NCBI GenBank assembly: GCA_002366685.1
Contig: DFBP01000200.1
Location: 6,060 to 20,361 of the forward strand
Source of the DNA: Rhodobacterales bacterium UBA3077
GTDB taxonomy: Bacteria; Pseudomonadota; Alphaproteobacteria; Rhodobacterales; Rhodobacteraceae
Direction of reading: 5' to 3'
Length of the DNA stretch: 14,302 nucleotides
In this document: piece by piece, positions 13,868-14,302 of the stretch
Layout of the letters: each line of letters starts with the position of its first letter
How positions within the stretch are numbered: the first letter of the stretch is position 1
Notes under the pieces: generated by a model
The model's input: only the letters and a program-made list of their open reading frames with translations
The model's database searches: none
What the model was told of the DNA's origin: nothing
Program-made: the position numbers and the translations under genes

Positions 13868-14302
13868 CTAATTACCCGCCTCGATTGCAGCCATTGCATC
13901 CCGCACAGTTTTGACTTCGACAATCCCGTTATCCTCCAGAAAGCGCGCGCAGGCGATGATCGCTTCAAACTTGTTGGCAGTGATTTGGTAGTCGGCAGGG
14001 TCACCATTAACGATCCCGTGAAACAGGAGGACGAGCCATGTATCATTCTGCGCTGCCCGCACCATTTCACCACAAACAAGGGTCGCACTCATGTCGAAGG
14101 TAACTTCGAGCCTGCCAATATAGCGCGGGTCTATCCCCGAGGTCGGGTTGCGCCCACCGTGCCCCTTCCACGAAAGATGGAAGGTATAAGATTCCATAAT
14201 CCGCGCGATCGTCTGGTCTGTAAATGCACCAAATGGTGACGAAAAGGAAACGGGCCTCACACCAATCTCCCGCTCGATATCCAATATCGGGCCTTCGATC
14301 TC
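13868..14302 (-). CDS. Polysaccharide deacetylase (NodB/CE4), C-terminal part
   Basis: The last 144 codons of a leftward gene; the N-terminus with the TFDDG and HxxxH motifs lies beyond the right edge. The visible part has VSFSSPFGAFTDQTIARIM (residues 12-30 of the fragment), equivalent to motif 3 of the family in its FxxPFG form, then the central loop with IGRLEV, and LVLLFHGI, the motif 5 strand with its catalytic-site histidine, followed by ANKFEAIIACARFLE and VKTVRDAM. These enzymes remove N- or O-acetyl groups from polysaccharides. No Met start is within the window. It converges with the OpgB-fusion gene, with 15 bases between the two stop codons. Unlike the NodB-like domain of the synthase, the visible motifs here look intact. 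A link to the glycan locus is plausible by position only. Confidence 0.82.
   Translation of the reverse strand, partial: EIEGPILDIEREIGVRPVSFSSPFGAFTDQTIARIMESYTFHLSWKGHGGRNPTSGIDPRYIGRLEVTFDMSATLVCGEMVRAAQNDTWLVLLFHGIVNGDPADYQITANKFEAIIACARFLEDNGIVEVKTVRDAMAAIEAGN

Noticed and set aside
1..14302. CRISPR arrays, tRNA genes, rRNA, transposons or prophage genes
   Set aside because: No regularly spaced repeats, no tRNA-like cloverleaf and no transposase or integrase motifs were noticed on either strand; this was a visual scan, not a computed search.

Overview
The window looks like a chromosomal segment of an alphaproteobacterium with moderate GC. A marine Rhodobacteraceae or Roseobacter-type genome is my best guess. 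This is inferred from protein style and from the tight pair of a DNA-3-methyladenine glycosylase and a carboxylesterase, not from a marker gene. I see no rRNA, tRNA, CRISPR array, transposase or integrase. All large reading frames are intact apart from the two cut by the window edges.

Left part (1-3141), ordinary metabolism: a leftward alpha-methylacyl-CoA racemase-type CoA transferase (cut by the left edge) lies downstream of a leftward 12-helix MFS permease. Divergent from them are an AlkA-type 3-methyladenine DNA glycosylase and a serine carboxylesterase with a 1-base gap between them. A 9-bp inverted repeat follows the esterase stop.

Middle (3142-4038): a 384-base, AT-richer non-coding stretch with several inverted repeats leads into a small lysozyme-like protein without a signal peptide.

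Right part (4047-14302), an envelope-glycan locus and the most interesting region: a Tat-exported 849-residue protein with a C-terminal DUF3131-like domain runs leftward. Divergent from it, across a 130-base promoter region with a triple heptamer repeat, is a membrane glycan synthase of about 1117 residues. Its GH18-like and NodB-like outer domains have both lost their catalytic residues, while its GT2 domain keeps all processive-synthase motifs. Next comes an 1185-residue fusion. Its first ~640 residues closely resemble phosphoglycerol transferase OpgB/MdoB. They are followed by an ILEI/FAM3-like domain, a glycerophosphodiester phosphodiesterase (GDPD) domain and a second ILEI/FAM3-like domain. 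A convergent polysaccharide deacetylase, truncated by the right edge, closes the window.

Working model (inference): the GT2 protein makes and exports a beta-linked glycan. The OpgB fusion decorates it with phosphoglycerol taken from phosphatidylglycerol, and its GDPD domain trims or recycles such phosphodiesters. The DUF3131 protein and possibly the deacetylase process the polymer in the periplasm. This differs from the classical OpgGH glucan system because no OpgG or OpgH is present in the window.
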